Assembly (NCBI GenBank): GCA_943735955.1
Contig: OX030956.1
Coordinates: forward strand, 16,181,695-16,245,694
DNA from: Piscicola geometra
Lineage: Eukaryota; Annelida; Clitellata; Hirudinida; Piscicolidae
Length of the DNA stretch: 64,000 nt
Reading direction: 5' to 3'
Program-made: the position numbers and the translations under genes
Shown: positions 1-15,029 of the stretch, piece after piece
Layout of the letters: each line of letters starts with the position of its first letter
Position numbering within the stretch: position 1 is the first letter of the stretch
The notes under the pieces: model-generated
Database searches by the model: none
What the model was told of the DNA's origin: nothing
The model's input: the letters and a program-made list of their open reading frames with translations, nothing else

Positions 1-1404
1 TAAATATGCAATATATGTAAATATGCAATGTATGTAAATATACAATACATGTAAATATGCAATATATGTAAATATGCAATATATGTAAATATGCAATATA
101 TGTAAATATGCAATATATGTAAATATGCAATATATGTAAATATGCAATATATGTAAATATGCAAAATATGTAAATATGCAATATATGTAAATATGCAATA
201 TATGTAAATATGCAATATATGTAAGTATGCAATATATGTAAATATGCAATATTTGTAAATATGCAATATATGTAAATATGCAAGATATGTAAATATGCAA
301 TATATGAATATATGCAATATATGTAAATATGCAATATATGTAAATATGCAATATATGTAAATATGCAATATATGTGAATATGCAATATATGTAAGTATGC
401 AATATATGTAAATATGCAATATATGTAAATATGCAATATATGTAAATATGCAATATATGTAATTATGCAATATATGTAAACATGCAATATATGTAAATTT
501 GCAATATATGTAAATATGCAATATATGTAAATATGCAATACATTTAAATATGCAATATATGTAAACATGCAATATATGTAAATATGCAATATATGTAAAT
601 ATGCAATATATGTAAATATGCAATATATGTAAATATGCAATATATGTAAATATGCAATATATGTAAATATGCAAAATATGTAAATATGCAATATATGTAA
701 ATATGCAATGTATGTAAATATACAATACATGTAAATATGCAATATATGTAAATATGCAATATATTTAAATATGCAATATATGTAAATATGCAATATATGT
801 AAGTATGCAATATATGTAAATATGCAATATATGTAAATATGCAATATATGTAAATATGCAATAAATGTAATTATGCAATATATGTAAACATGCAATATAT
901 GTAAATATGCAATATATGTAAATATGCAATATATGTAAATATGCAATATATTTAAATATGCAATATATGTAAATATGCAATATATGTAAATATGCAATAT
1001 ATGTAAATATGCAATATATGTAAGTATGCAATATATGTAAATATGCAATATTTGTAAATATGCAATATATGTAAATATGCAAGATATGTAAATATGCAAT
1101 ATATGAATATATGCAATATATGTAAATATGCAATATAAGTAAATATGCAATTTATGTAAATATGCAATATATGTAAGTATGCAATATATGTAAATATGCA
1201 ATATATGTAAATATGCAATATATGTAAATATGCAATATATGTAATTATGCAATATATGTAAACATGCAATATATGTAAATATGCAATATATGTAAATATG
1301 CAATATATGTAAATATGCAATATATTTAAATATGCAATATATGTAAATATGCAATATATGTAAATATGCAATATATGTAAATATGCAATATATTTAAATA
1401 TGCA

Positions 1405-3912
1405 ATATATGTAAACATGCAATATATGTAAATATGCAATATATGTAAATATGCAATATATGTAATTATGCAATATACGTAAACATGCAATATATGTAAA
1501 TATGCAATATATGTAAATATGCAATATATGTAAATATGCAATATATTTAAATATGCAATATATGTAAATATGCAATATATGTAAATATGCAATATATGTA
1601 AATATGCAAAATATGTAAATATGCAATATATGTAAATATGCAATGTATGTAAATATGCAATATATGTAAATATGCAATATATGTAAATATGCAATATATG
1701 TAAGTATGCAATATATGTAAATATGCAATATTTGTAAATATGCAATATATGTAAATATGCAAGATATGTAAATATGCAATATATGAATATATGCAATATA
1801 TGTAAATATGCAATATAAGTAAATATGCAATATATGTAAATATGCAATATATGTAAGTATGCAATATATGTAAATATGCAATATATGTAAATATGCAATA
1901 TATGTAAATATGCAATATATGTAATTATGCAATATATGTAAACATGCAATATATGTAAATATGCAATATATGTAAATATGCAATATATTTAAATATGCAA
2001 TATATTTAAATATGCAATATATGTAAATATGCAATATATGTAAATATGCAATATATGTAAATATGCAATATATTTAAATATGCAATATATGTAAACATGC
2101 AATATATGTAAATATGCAATATATGTAAATATGCAATATATGTAATTATGCAATATATGTAAACATGCAATATATGTAAATATGCAATATATGTAAATAT
2201 GCAATATATGTAAATATGCAATATATTTAAATATGCAATATATGTAAATATGCAATATATGTAATAATGCAATATATGTAAAAATGCAAAATATGTAAAT
2301 ATGCAATATATGTAAATATGCAATGTATGTAAATATACAATACATGTAAATATGGAATATATGTAAATATGCAATATATGTAAATATGCAATATATGTAA
2401 ATATGCAAAATATGTAAATATGCAATATATGTAAGTATGCAATATATTTAAATATGCAATATTTGTAAATATGCAATATATGTAAATATGCAAGATATGT
2501 AAATATGCAATATATGAATATATGCAATATATGTAAATATGCAATATATGTAAATATGCAATATATGTAAATATGCAATATATGTAAGTATGCAATATAT
2601 GTAAATATGCAATATATGTAAATATGCAATATATTTAAATATGCAATATATGTAAATATGCAATATATGTAAATATGCAATATATGTAATTATGCAATAT
2701 ACGTAAACATGCAATATATGTAAATATGCAATATATGTAAATATGCAATATATGTAAATATGCAATATATTTAAATATGCAATATATGTAAATATGCAAT
2801 ATATGTAAATATGCAATATATGTAAATATGCAAAATATGTAAATATGCAATATATGTAAATATGCAATGTATGTAAATATGCAATATATGTAAATATGCA
2901 ATATATGTAAATATGCAATATATGTAAGTATGCAATATATGTAAATATGCAATATTTGTAAATATGCAATATATGTAAATATGCAAGATATGTAAATATG
3001 CAATATATGAATATATGCAATATATGTAAATATGCAATATAAGTAAATATGCAATATATGTAAATATGCAATATATGTAAGTATGCAATATATGTAAATA
3101 TGCAATATATGTAAATATGCAATATATGTAAATATGCAATATATGTAATTATGCAATATATGTAAACATGCAATATATGTAAATATGCAATATATGTAAA
3201 TATGCAATATATTTAAATATGCAATATATTTAAATATGCAATATATGTAAATATGCAATATATGTAAATATGCAATATATGTAAATATGCAATATATTTA
3301 AATATGCAATATATGTAAACATGCAATATATGTAAATATGCAATATATGTAAATATGCAATATATGTAATTATGCAATATATGTAAACATGCAATATATG
3401 TAAATATGCAATATATGTAAATATGCAATATATGTAAATATGCAATATATTTAAATATGCAATATATGTAAATATGCAATATATGTAATAATGCAATATA
3501 TGTAAAAATGCAAAATATGTAAATATGCAATATATGTAAATATGCAATGTATGTAAATATACAATACATGTAAATATGGAATATATGTAAATATGCAATA
3601 TATGTAAATATGCAATATATGTAAATATGCAAAATATGTAAATATGCAATATATGTAAGTATGCAATATATTTAAATATGCAATATTTGTAAATATGCAA
3701 TATATGTAAATATGCAAGATATGTAAATATGCAATATATGAATATATGCAATATATGTAAATATGCAATATATGTAAATATGCAATATATGTAAATATGC
3801 AATATATGTAAGTATGCAATATATGTAAATATGCAATATATGTAAATATGCAATATATTTAAATATGCAATATATGTAAATATGCAATATATGTAAATAT
3901 GCAATATATGTA
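1405..3912. repeat. HOR block, 1,224-bp unit (72 monomers)
   Basis: Two tandem copies of a 1,224-bp unit (72 x 17), roughly 1405-2628 and 2629-3852, with identity running on to about 3912. The rare monomer start caatatacg gives the offset directly: its C falls at 1478 and again at 2702. All the other variant monomers I compared through the two copies also agree, and I saw no substitution between them. Identity ends abruptly at about 2689 versus 3913, where a gtaatt variant in one copy faces gtaaat in the other. The flanks 1-1404 and 3913-5082 carry the same variant types in other spacings. Confidence 0.8.
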
Positions 3913-5082
3913 AATATGCAAAATATGTAAATATGCAATATATGTAAATATGCAATGTATGTAAATATGCAATATATGTAAATATGCAATATATGTAAAT
4001 ATGCAATATTTGTAAATATGCAATATATGTAAATATGCAAGATATGTAAATATGCAATATATGAATATATGCAATATATGTAAATATGCAATATAAGTAA
4101 ATATACAATATATGTAAATATGCAATATATGTAAGTATGCAATATATGTAAATATGCAATATATGTAAATATGCAATATATGTAAATATGCAATATATGT
4201 AATTATGCAATATATGTAAACATGCAATATATGTAAATATGCAATATATGTAAATATGCAATATATGTAAATATGCAATATATTTAAATATGCAATATAT
4301 GTAAATATGCAATATATGTAAATATGCAATATATGTAAATATGCAATATATTTAAATATGCAATATATGTAAACATGCAATATATGTAAATATGCAATAT
4401 ATGTAAATATGCAATATATGTAATTATGCAATATATGTAAACATGCAATATATGTAAATATGCAATATATGTAAATATGCAATATATGTAAATATGCAAT
4501 ATATTTAAATATGCAATATATGTAAATATGCAATATATGTAATAATGCAATATATGTAAAAATGCAAAATATGTAAATATGCAATATATGTAAATATGCA
4601 ATGTATGTAAATATACAATACATGTAAATATGCAATATATGTAAATATGCAATATATGTAAATATGCAATATATGTAAATATGCAAAATATGTAAATATG
4701 CAATATATGTAAGTATGCAATATATGTAAATATGCAATATTTGTAAATATGCAATATATGTAAATATGCAAGATATGTAAATATGCAATATATGAATATA
4801 TGCAATATATGTAAATATGCAATATATGTAAATATGCAATATATGTAAATATGCAATATATGTAAGTATGCAATATATGTAAATATGCAATATATGTAAA
4901 TATGCAATATATGTAAATATGCAATATATGTAATTATGCAATATATGTAAACATGCAATATATGTAAATATGCAATATATGTAAATATGCAATATATGTA
5001 AATATGCAATATATTTAAATATGCAATATATGTAAATATGCAATATATGTAAATATGCAATATATGTAAATATGCAATATAT

Positions 5083-8000
5083 TTAAATATGCAATATATG
5101 TAAACATGCAATATATGTAAATATGCAATATATGTGAAAATGCAATATATGTAAATATGCAATATATGTAAATATGCAATATATGTAAATATGCAATATA
5201 TTTAAATATGCAATATATGTAAATATGCAATATATGTAAATATGCAATATATGTAAATATGCAAAATATGTAAATATGCAAAATATGTAAATATGCAATA
5301 TATGTAAATATGCAATGTATGTAAATATACAATACATCTAAATATGCAATATATGTAAATATGCAATATATGTAAATATGCAATATATGTAAATATGCAA
5401 TATATGTAAATATGCAATATATGTAAATATGCAATATATGTAAATATGCAAAATATGTAAATATGCAATATATGTAAATATGCAATATATGTAAATATGC
5501 AATATATGTAAGTATGCAATATATGTAAATATGCAATATTTGTAAATATGCAATATAAGTAAATATGCAAGATATGTAAATATGCAATATATGAATATAT
5601 GCAATATATGTGAATATGCAATATATGTAAATATGCAATATATGTAAATATGCAATATATGTGAATATGCAATATATGTAAGTATGCAATCGATGTAAAT
5701 ATGCAATATATGTAAATATGCAATATATGTAAATATGCAATATATGTAATTATGCAATATATGTAAACATGCAATATATGTAAATATGCAATATATGTAA
5801 ATATGCAATATATGTAAATATGCAATATATTTAAATATGCAATATATGTAAACATGCAATATATGTAAATATGCAATATATGCAAATATGCAATATATGT
5901 AAATATGCAATATATGTAAATATGCAATATATGTAAATATGCAATATATGTAAATATGCAATATATGTAAATATGCAATATATGTAAATATGCAAAATAT
6001 GTAAATATGCAATATATGTAAATATGCAATGTATGTAAATATACAATACATGTAAATATGCAATATATGTAAATATGCAATATATGTAAATAGGCAAAAT
6101 ATATGTAAATATGCAATATATGTAAGTATGCAATATATGTAAATATGCAATATATGTAAATATGCAATATATGTAAATATGCAATATATGTAATTATGCA
6201 ATATATGTAAACATGCAATATATGTACATATGCAATATATGTAAATATGCAATATATGTAAATATGCAATATATGTAAATATGCAATATATATAAATATG
6301 CAAAATATGTAAATATGCAATATATGTAAATATGCAATGTATGTAAATATACAATACATGTAAATATGCAATATATGTAAATATGCAATATATGTAAATA
6401 TGCAATATATGTAAATATGCAATATATGTAAATATGCAATATATGTAAGTATGCAATATATGTAAATATGCAATATTTGTAAATATGCAATATATGTAAA
6501 TATGCAAGATATGTAAATATGCAATATATGAATATATGCAATATATGTAAATATGCAATATATGTAAATATGCAATATATGTAAATATGCAATATATGTG
6601 AATATGCAATATATGTAAGTATGCAATATATGTAAATATGCAATATATGTAAATATGCAATATATGTAAATATGCAATATATGTAATTATGCAATATATG
6701 TAAACATGCAATATATGTAAATATGCAATATATGTAAATATGCAATATATGTAAATATGCAATATATTTAAATATGCAATATATGTAAACATGCAATATA
6801 TGTGAATATGCAATATATGTAAAGATGCAATATATGTAAATATGCAATATATGTAAATATGCAATTTATGTAAATATGCAATATATTTGAATATGCAATA
6901 TATGTAAATATGCAATATATGTAAATCTGCAATATATGTAAATATGCAGTATAAGTAAATATGCAATATATGAAAATATGCAATATATGTAAATATGCAA
7001 TATATTTAAATATGCAATATATGTAAATATGCAATATATGTAAATCTGCAATATATGTAAATATGCAATATATGTAAATATGCAATATATGTAAATATGC
7101 AATATATGTAAATATGCAATATATGTAAATATGCAAAATATGTAAATATGCAATATATGTAAATATGCAATGTATGTAAATATACAAAACATGTAAATAT
7201 GCAATATATGTAAATATGCAATATATGTAAATATGCATTTTATGTAAATATGCAATATATGTAAATATGCAATATATGTAAATATGCAATATATGTAAAT
7301 ATGCAATATATGTAAATATGCAATATATGTAATTATGCAATATATGTAAACATGCAATATATGTAAATATGCAATATATGTAAATATGCAATATATGTAA
7401 ATATGCAATATATTTAAATATGCAATATATGTAAATATGCAATATATGTAAATATGCAATATATGTAAATATGCAATATATTTAAATATGCAATATATGT
7501 TAACATGCAATATATGTAAATATGCAATATATGTGAAAATGCAATATATGTAAATATGCAATATATGTAAATATGCAATATATGTAAATATGCAATATAT
7601 TTAAATATGCAATATATGTAAATATGCAATATATGTAAATATGCAATATATGTAAATATGCAAAATATGTAAATATGCAAAATATGTAAATATGCAATAT
7701 ATGTAAATATGCAATGTATGTAAATATACAATACATCTAAATATGCAATATATGTAAATATGCAATATATGTAAATATGCAATATATGTAAATATGCAAT
7801 ATATGTAAATATGCAATATATGTAAATATGCAATATATGTAAATATGCAATATATGTAAATATGCAAAATATGTAAATATGCAATATATGTAAATATGCA
7901 ATATATGTAAATATGCAATATATGTAAGTATGCAATATATGTAAATATGCAATATTTGTAAATATGCAATATAAGTAAATATGCAAGATATGTAAATATG

Positions 8001-10655
8001 CAATATATGTAAATATGCAATATATGTAAATATGCAATATATTTAAATATGCAATATATGTAAACATGCAATATATGTAAATATGCAATATATGCAAATA
8101 TGCAATATATGTAAATATGCAATATATGTAAATATGCAATATATGTAAATATGCAATATATGTAAATATGCAATATATGTAAATATGCAATATATGTAAA
8201 TATGCAATATATGTAAATATGCAATATATGTAAATATGCAATATATGTAATTATGCAATATATGTAAACATGCAATATATGTAAATATGCAATATATGTA
8301 AATATGCAATATATGTAAATATGCAATATATGTAAATATGCAATATATATAAATATGCAAAATATGTAAATATGCAATATATGTAAATATGCAATGTATG
8401 TAAATATACAATACATGTAAATATGCAATATATGTAAATATGCAATATATGTAAATATGCAATATATGTAAATATGCAATATATGTAAATATGCAATATA
8501 TGTAAGTATGCAATATATGTAAATATGCAATATTTGTAAATATGCAATATATGTAAATATGCAAGATATGTAAATATGCAATATATGAATATATGCAATA
8601 TATGTAAATATGCAATATATGTAAATATGCAATATATGTAAATATGCAATATATGTGAATATGCAATATATGTAAGTATGCAATATATGTAAATATGCAA
8701 TATATGTAAATATGCAATATATGTAAATATGCAATATATGTAATTATGCAATATATGTAAACATGCAATATATGTAAATATGCAATATATGTAAATATGC
8801 AATATATGTAAATATGCAATATATTTAAATATGCAATATATGTAAACATGCAATATATGTGAATATGCAATATATGTAAAGATGCAATATATGTAAATAT
8901 GCAATATATGTAAATATGCAATTTATGTAAATATGCAATATATTTGAATATGCAATATATGTAAATATGCAATATATGTAAATCTGCAATATATGTAAAT
9001 ATGCAATATAGGTAAATATGCAATATATGAAAATATGCAATATATGTAAATATGCAATATATTTAAATATGCAATATATGTAAATATGCAATATATGTAA
9101 ATCTGCAATATATGTAAATATGCAATATATGTAAATATGCAATATATGTAAATATGCAATATATGTAAATATGCAATATATGTAAATATGCAAAATATGT
9201 AAATATGCAATATATGTAAATATGCAATGTATGTAAATATACAAAACATGTAAATATGCAATATATGTAAATATGCAATACATGTAAATATGCATTTTAT
9301 GTAAATATGCAATATATGTAAATATGCAATATATGTAAATATGCAATATATGTAAATATGCAATATATGTAAATATGCAATATATGTAATTATGCAATAT
9401 ATGTAAACATGCAATATATGTAAATATGCAATATATGTAAATATGCAATATATGTAAATATGCAATATATTTAAATATGCAATATATGTAAATATGCAAT
9501 ATATGTAAATATGCAATATATGTAAATATGCAATATATTTAAATATGCAATATATGTAAACATGCAATATATGTAAATATGCAATATATGTGAAAATGCA
9601 ATATATGTAAATATGCAATATATGTAAATATGCAATATATGTAAATATGCAATATATTTAAATATGCAATATATGTAAATATGCAATATATGTAAATATG
9701 CAATATATGTAAATATGCAAAATATGTAAATATGCAAAATATGTAAATATGCAATATATGTAAATATGCAATGTATGTAAATATACAATACATCTAAATA
9801 TGCAATATATGTAAATATGCAATATATGTAAATATGCAATATATGTAAATATGCAATATATGTAAATATGCAATATATGTAAATATGCAATATATGTAAA
9901 TATGCAATATATGTAAATATGCAAAATATGTAAATATGCAATATATGTAAATATGCAATATATGTAAATATGCAATATATGTAAGTATGCAATATATGTA
10001 AATATGCAATATTTGTAAATATGCAATATAAGTAAATATGCAAGATATGTAAATATGCAATATATGAATATATGCAATATATGTGAATATGCAATATATG
10101 TAAATATGCAATATATGTAAATATGCAATATATGTGAATATGCAATGTATGTAAGTATGCAATATATGTAAATATGCAATATATGTAAATATGCAATATA
10201 TGTAAATATGCAATATATGTAATTATGCAATATATGTAAACATGCAATATATGTAAATATGCAATATATGTAAATATGCAATATATGTAAATATGCAATA
10301 TATTTAAATATGCAATATATGTAAACATGCAATATATGTAAATATGCAATATATGCAAATATGCAATATATGTAAATATGCAATATATGTAAATATGCAA
10401 TATATGTAAATATGCAATATATGTAAATATGCAATATATGTAAATATGCAATATATGTAAATATGCAAAATATGTAAATATGCAATATATGTAAATATGC
10501 AATGTATGTAAATATACAATACATGTAAATATGCAATATATGTAAATATGCAGTATATGTAAATATGCACTATATGTAAATATGCAATATATGTATGTAT
10601 GCAATATATGTAAATATGCAATATATGTAAATATGCAATATATGTAAATATGCAA
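5083..10655. repeat. HOR block, 2,399- and 2,057-bp units
   Basis: Three related long units begin near 5083, 7482 and 9539. The second interval is 2,057 bp (121 x 17); a taaatctg variant shows it with its C at 6927 and 8984. The first interval is 2,399 bp (141 x 17 plus 2), and the extra 2 bp is the 19-bp monomer caaaatatatgtaaatatg at 6095-6113. Copies differ by scattered substitutions. The middle copy also lacks several monomers near 8.0 kb, including the atgaatatatg variant, that are present at about 5.59 and 10.07 kb. This is the pattern expected from unequal exchange in whole-monomer steps. Confidence 0.75.
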
Positions 10656-10664
10656 TATATGTAA

Positions 10665-13600
10665 TTATGCAATATATGTAAACATGCAATATATGTAAAT
10701 ATGCAATATATGTAAATATGCAATATATGTAAATATGCAATATATGTAAATATGCAATATATGTAAATATGCAAAATATGTAAATATGCAATATATGTAA
10801 ATATGCAATGTATGTAAATATACAATACATGAAAATATGCAATAAATGTAAATATGCAATATATGTAAATATGCAATATATGTAAATATGCAATATATGT
10901 AAATATGCAATATATGTAAGTATGCAATATATGTAAATATGCAATATTTGTAAATATGCAATATATGTAAATATGCAAGATATGTAAATATGCAATATAT
11001 AAATATATGCAATATATGTAAATATGCAATATATGTAAATATGCAATATATGTAAATATGCAATATATGTGAATATGCAATATGTGTAAGTATGCAATAT
11101 ATGTAAATATGCAATATATGTAAATATGCAATATATGTAAATATGCAATATATGTAATTATGCAATATATGTAAACATGCAATATATGTAAATATGCAAT
11201 ATATGTAAATATGCAATATATGTAAATATGCAATATATTTAAATATGCAATATATGTAAACATGCAATATATGTGAATATGCAATATATGTAAAGATGCA
11301 ATATATGTAAATATGCAATATATGTGAATATGCAATTTATGTAAATATGCAATATATTTAAATATGCAATATATGTAAATATGCAATATATGTAAATCTG
11401 CAATATATGTAAATATGCAATATAAGTAAATATGCAATATATGAAAATATGCAATATATGTAAATATGCAATATATTTAAATATGCAATATATGTAAATA
11501 TGCAATATATGTAAATCTGCAATATATGTAAATATGCAATATATGTAAATATGCAATATATGTAAATATGCAAAATATGTAAATATGCAATATATGTGAA
11601 TATGCAATATGTGTAAGTATGCAATATATGTAAATATGCAATATATGTAAGTATGCAATATATGTAAATATGCAATATTTGTAAATATGCAATATATGTA
11701 AATATGCAATATATGTAAATATGCAATATATGTAAATATGCAATATATGTAAGTATGCAATATATGTAAATATGCAATATTTGTAAATATGCAATATATG
11801 TAAATATGCAAGATATGTAAATATGCAATATATGAATATATGCAATATATGTAAATATGCAATGTATGTAAATATGCAATATATGTAAATATGCAATATA
11901 TGTGAATATGCAATATATGTAAGTATGCAATATATGTAAATATGCAATATATGTAAATATGCAATATATGTAAATATGCAATATATGTAATTATGCAATA
12001 TATGTAAACATGCAATATATGTAAATATGCAATATATTTAAATATGCAATATATGTAAACATGCAATATATGTAAATATGCAATATATGTAAATATGCAA
12101 TATATGTAAATATGCAATATATGTAAATATGCAATATATGTAAATATGCAAAATATGTAAATATGCAATATATGTGAATATGCAATATGTGTAAGTATGC
12201 AATATATGTAAATATGCAATATATGTAAGTATGCAATATATGTAAATATGCAATATTTGTAAATATGCAATATATGTAAATATGCAAGATATGTAAATAT
12301 GCAATATATGAATATATGCAATATATGTAAATATGCAATATATGTAAATATGCAATATATGTAAATATGCAATATATGTGAATATGCAATATGTGTAAGT
12401 ATGCAATATATGTAAATATGCAATATATGTAAATATGCAATATATGTAAATATGCAATATATGTAATTATGCAATATATGTAAACATGCAATATATGTAA
12501 ATATGCAATATATGTAAATATGCAATATATGTAAATATGCAATATATTTAAATATGCAATATATGTAAACATGCAATATATGTGAATATGCAATATATGT
12601 AAAGATGCAATATATGTAAATATGCAATATATGTGAATATGCAATTTATGTAAATATGCAATATATTTAAATATGCAATATATGTAAATATGCAATATAT
12701 GTAAATCTGCAATATATGTAAATATGCAATATAAGTAAATATGCAATATATGAAAATATGCAATATATGTAAATATGCAATATATTTAAATATGCAATAT
12801 ATGTAAATATGCAATATATGTAAATCTGCAATATATGTAAATATGCAATATATGTAAATATGCAATATATGTAAATATGCAATATATGTAAATATGCAAT
12901 ATATGTAAATATGCAATATATGTAAATATGCAATATATGTAAATATGCAATGTATGTAAATATACAAAACATGTAAATATGCAATATATGAATATATGCA
13001 ATATATGTAAATATGCAATGTATGTAAATATGCAATATATGTAAATATGCAATATATGTGAATATGCAATATATGTAAGTATGCAATATATGTAAATATG
13101 CAATATATGTAAATATGCTATATATGTAAATATGCAATATATGTAATTATGCAATATATGTAAACATGCAATATATGTAAATATGCAATATATTTAAATA
13201 TGCAATATATGTAAACATGCAATATATGTAAATATGCAATATATGTAAATATGCAATATATGTAAATATGCAATATATGTAAATATGCAATATATGTAAA
13301 TATGCAAAATATGTAAATATGCAATATATGTGAATATGCAATATGTGTAAGTATGCAATATATGTAAATATGCAATATATGTAAGTATGCAATATATGTA
13401 AATATGCAATATTTGTAAATATGCAATATATGTAAATATGCAAGATATGTAAATATGCAATATATGAATATATGCAATATATGTAAATATGCAATATATG
13501 TAAATATGCAATATATGTAAATATGCAATATATGTGAATATGCAATATGTGTAAGTATGCAATATATGTAAATATGCAATATATGTAAATATGCAATATA

Positions 13601-14990
13601 TGTAAATATGCAATATATGTAATTATGCAATATATGTAAACATGCAATATATGTAAATATGCAATATATGTAAATATGCAATATATGTAAATATGCAATA
13701 TATTTAAATATGCAATATATGTAAACATGCAATATATGTGAATATGCAATATATGTAAAGATGCAATATATGTAAATATGCAATATATGTGAATATGCAA
13801 TTTATGTAAATATGCAAGATATGTAAATATGCAATATATGAATATATGCAATATATGTAAATATGCAATGTATGTAAATATGCAATATATGTAAATATGC
13901 AATATATGTGAATATGCAATATATGTAAGTATGCAATATATGTAAATATGCAATATATGTAAATATGCAATGTATGTAAATATACAAAACATGTAAATAT
14001 GCAATATATGTAAATATGCAATATATGTAAATATGCAATATATGTGAATATGCAATATATGTAAATATGCAATATATGTAAGTATGCAATATATGTAAAT
14101 ATGCAATATTTGTAAATATGCAATATATGTAAATATGCAAGATATGTAAATATGCAATATATGAATATATGCAATATATGTAAATATGCAATGTATGTAA
14201 ATATGCAATATATGTAAATATGCAATATATGTGAATATGCAATATATGTAAGTATGCAATATATGTAAATATGCAATATATGTAAATATGCAATATATGT
14301 AAATATGCAATATATGTAATTATGCAATATATGTAAACATGCAATATATGTAAATATGCAATATATGTAAATATGCAATATATGTAAATATGCAATATAT
14401 TTAAATATGCAATATATGTAAACATGCAATATATGTAAATATGCAATATATGTAAATATGCAATATATGTAAATATGCAATATATGTAAATATGCAATAT
14501 ATGTAAATATGCAAAATATGTAAATATGCAATATATGTAAATATGCAATGTATGTAAATATACAATACATGTGAATATGCAATATATGTAAATATGCAAT
14601 ATATGTAAATATGCAATATATGTAAATATGCAATATATGTAAATATGCAATATATGTAAGTATGCAATATATGTAAATATGCAATATTTGTAAATATGCA
14701 ATATATGTAAATATGCAAGATATGTAAATATGCAATATATGAATATATGCAATATATGTAAATATGCAATATATGTAAATATGCAATATATGTAAATATG
14801 CAATATATGTAAGTATGCAATATATGTAAATATGCAATATATGTAAATATGCAATATATGTAAATATGCAATATATGTAATTATGCAATATATGTAAACA
14901 TGCAATATATGTAAATATGCAATATATGTAAATATGCAATATATGTAAATATGCAATATATTTAAATATGCAATATATGTAAATATGCAA
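10665..14990. repeat. HOR block, 1,309- and 1,156-bp spacings
   Basis: Variant monomers recur at 1,309 bp (77 x 17) between about 10.67-11.44 kb and 11.97-12.75 kb. They recur at 1,156 bp (68 x 17) between 11962-12627 and 13118-13783. A gtgaatatgcaatatgtg marker is frequent here and supports the alignment. The segment 12038-12457 matches 13194-13613 with no difference that I could see. The last part of the block (about 13.8-15.0 kb) rearranges the same variants in a different order, so the unit is not cleanly periodic there. Confidence 0.7.
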
Positions 14991-15029
14991 TATATGTAAA
15001 TATGCAATATATGTAAATATGCAATATAT

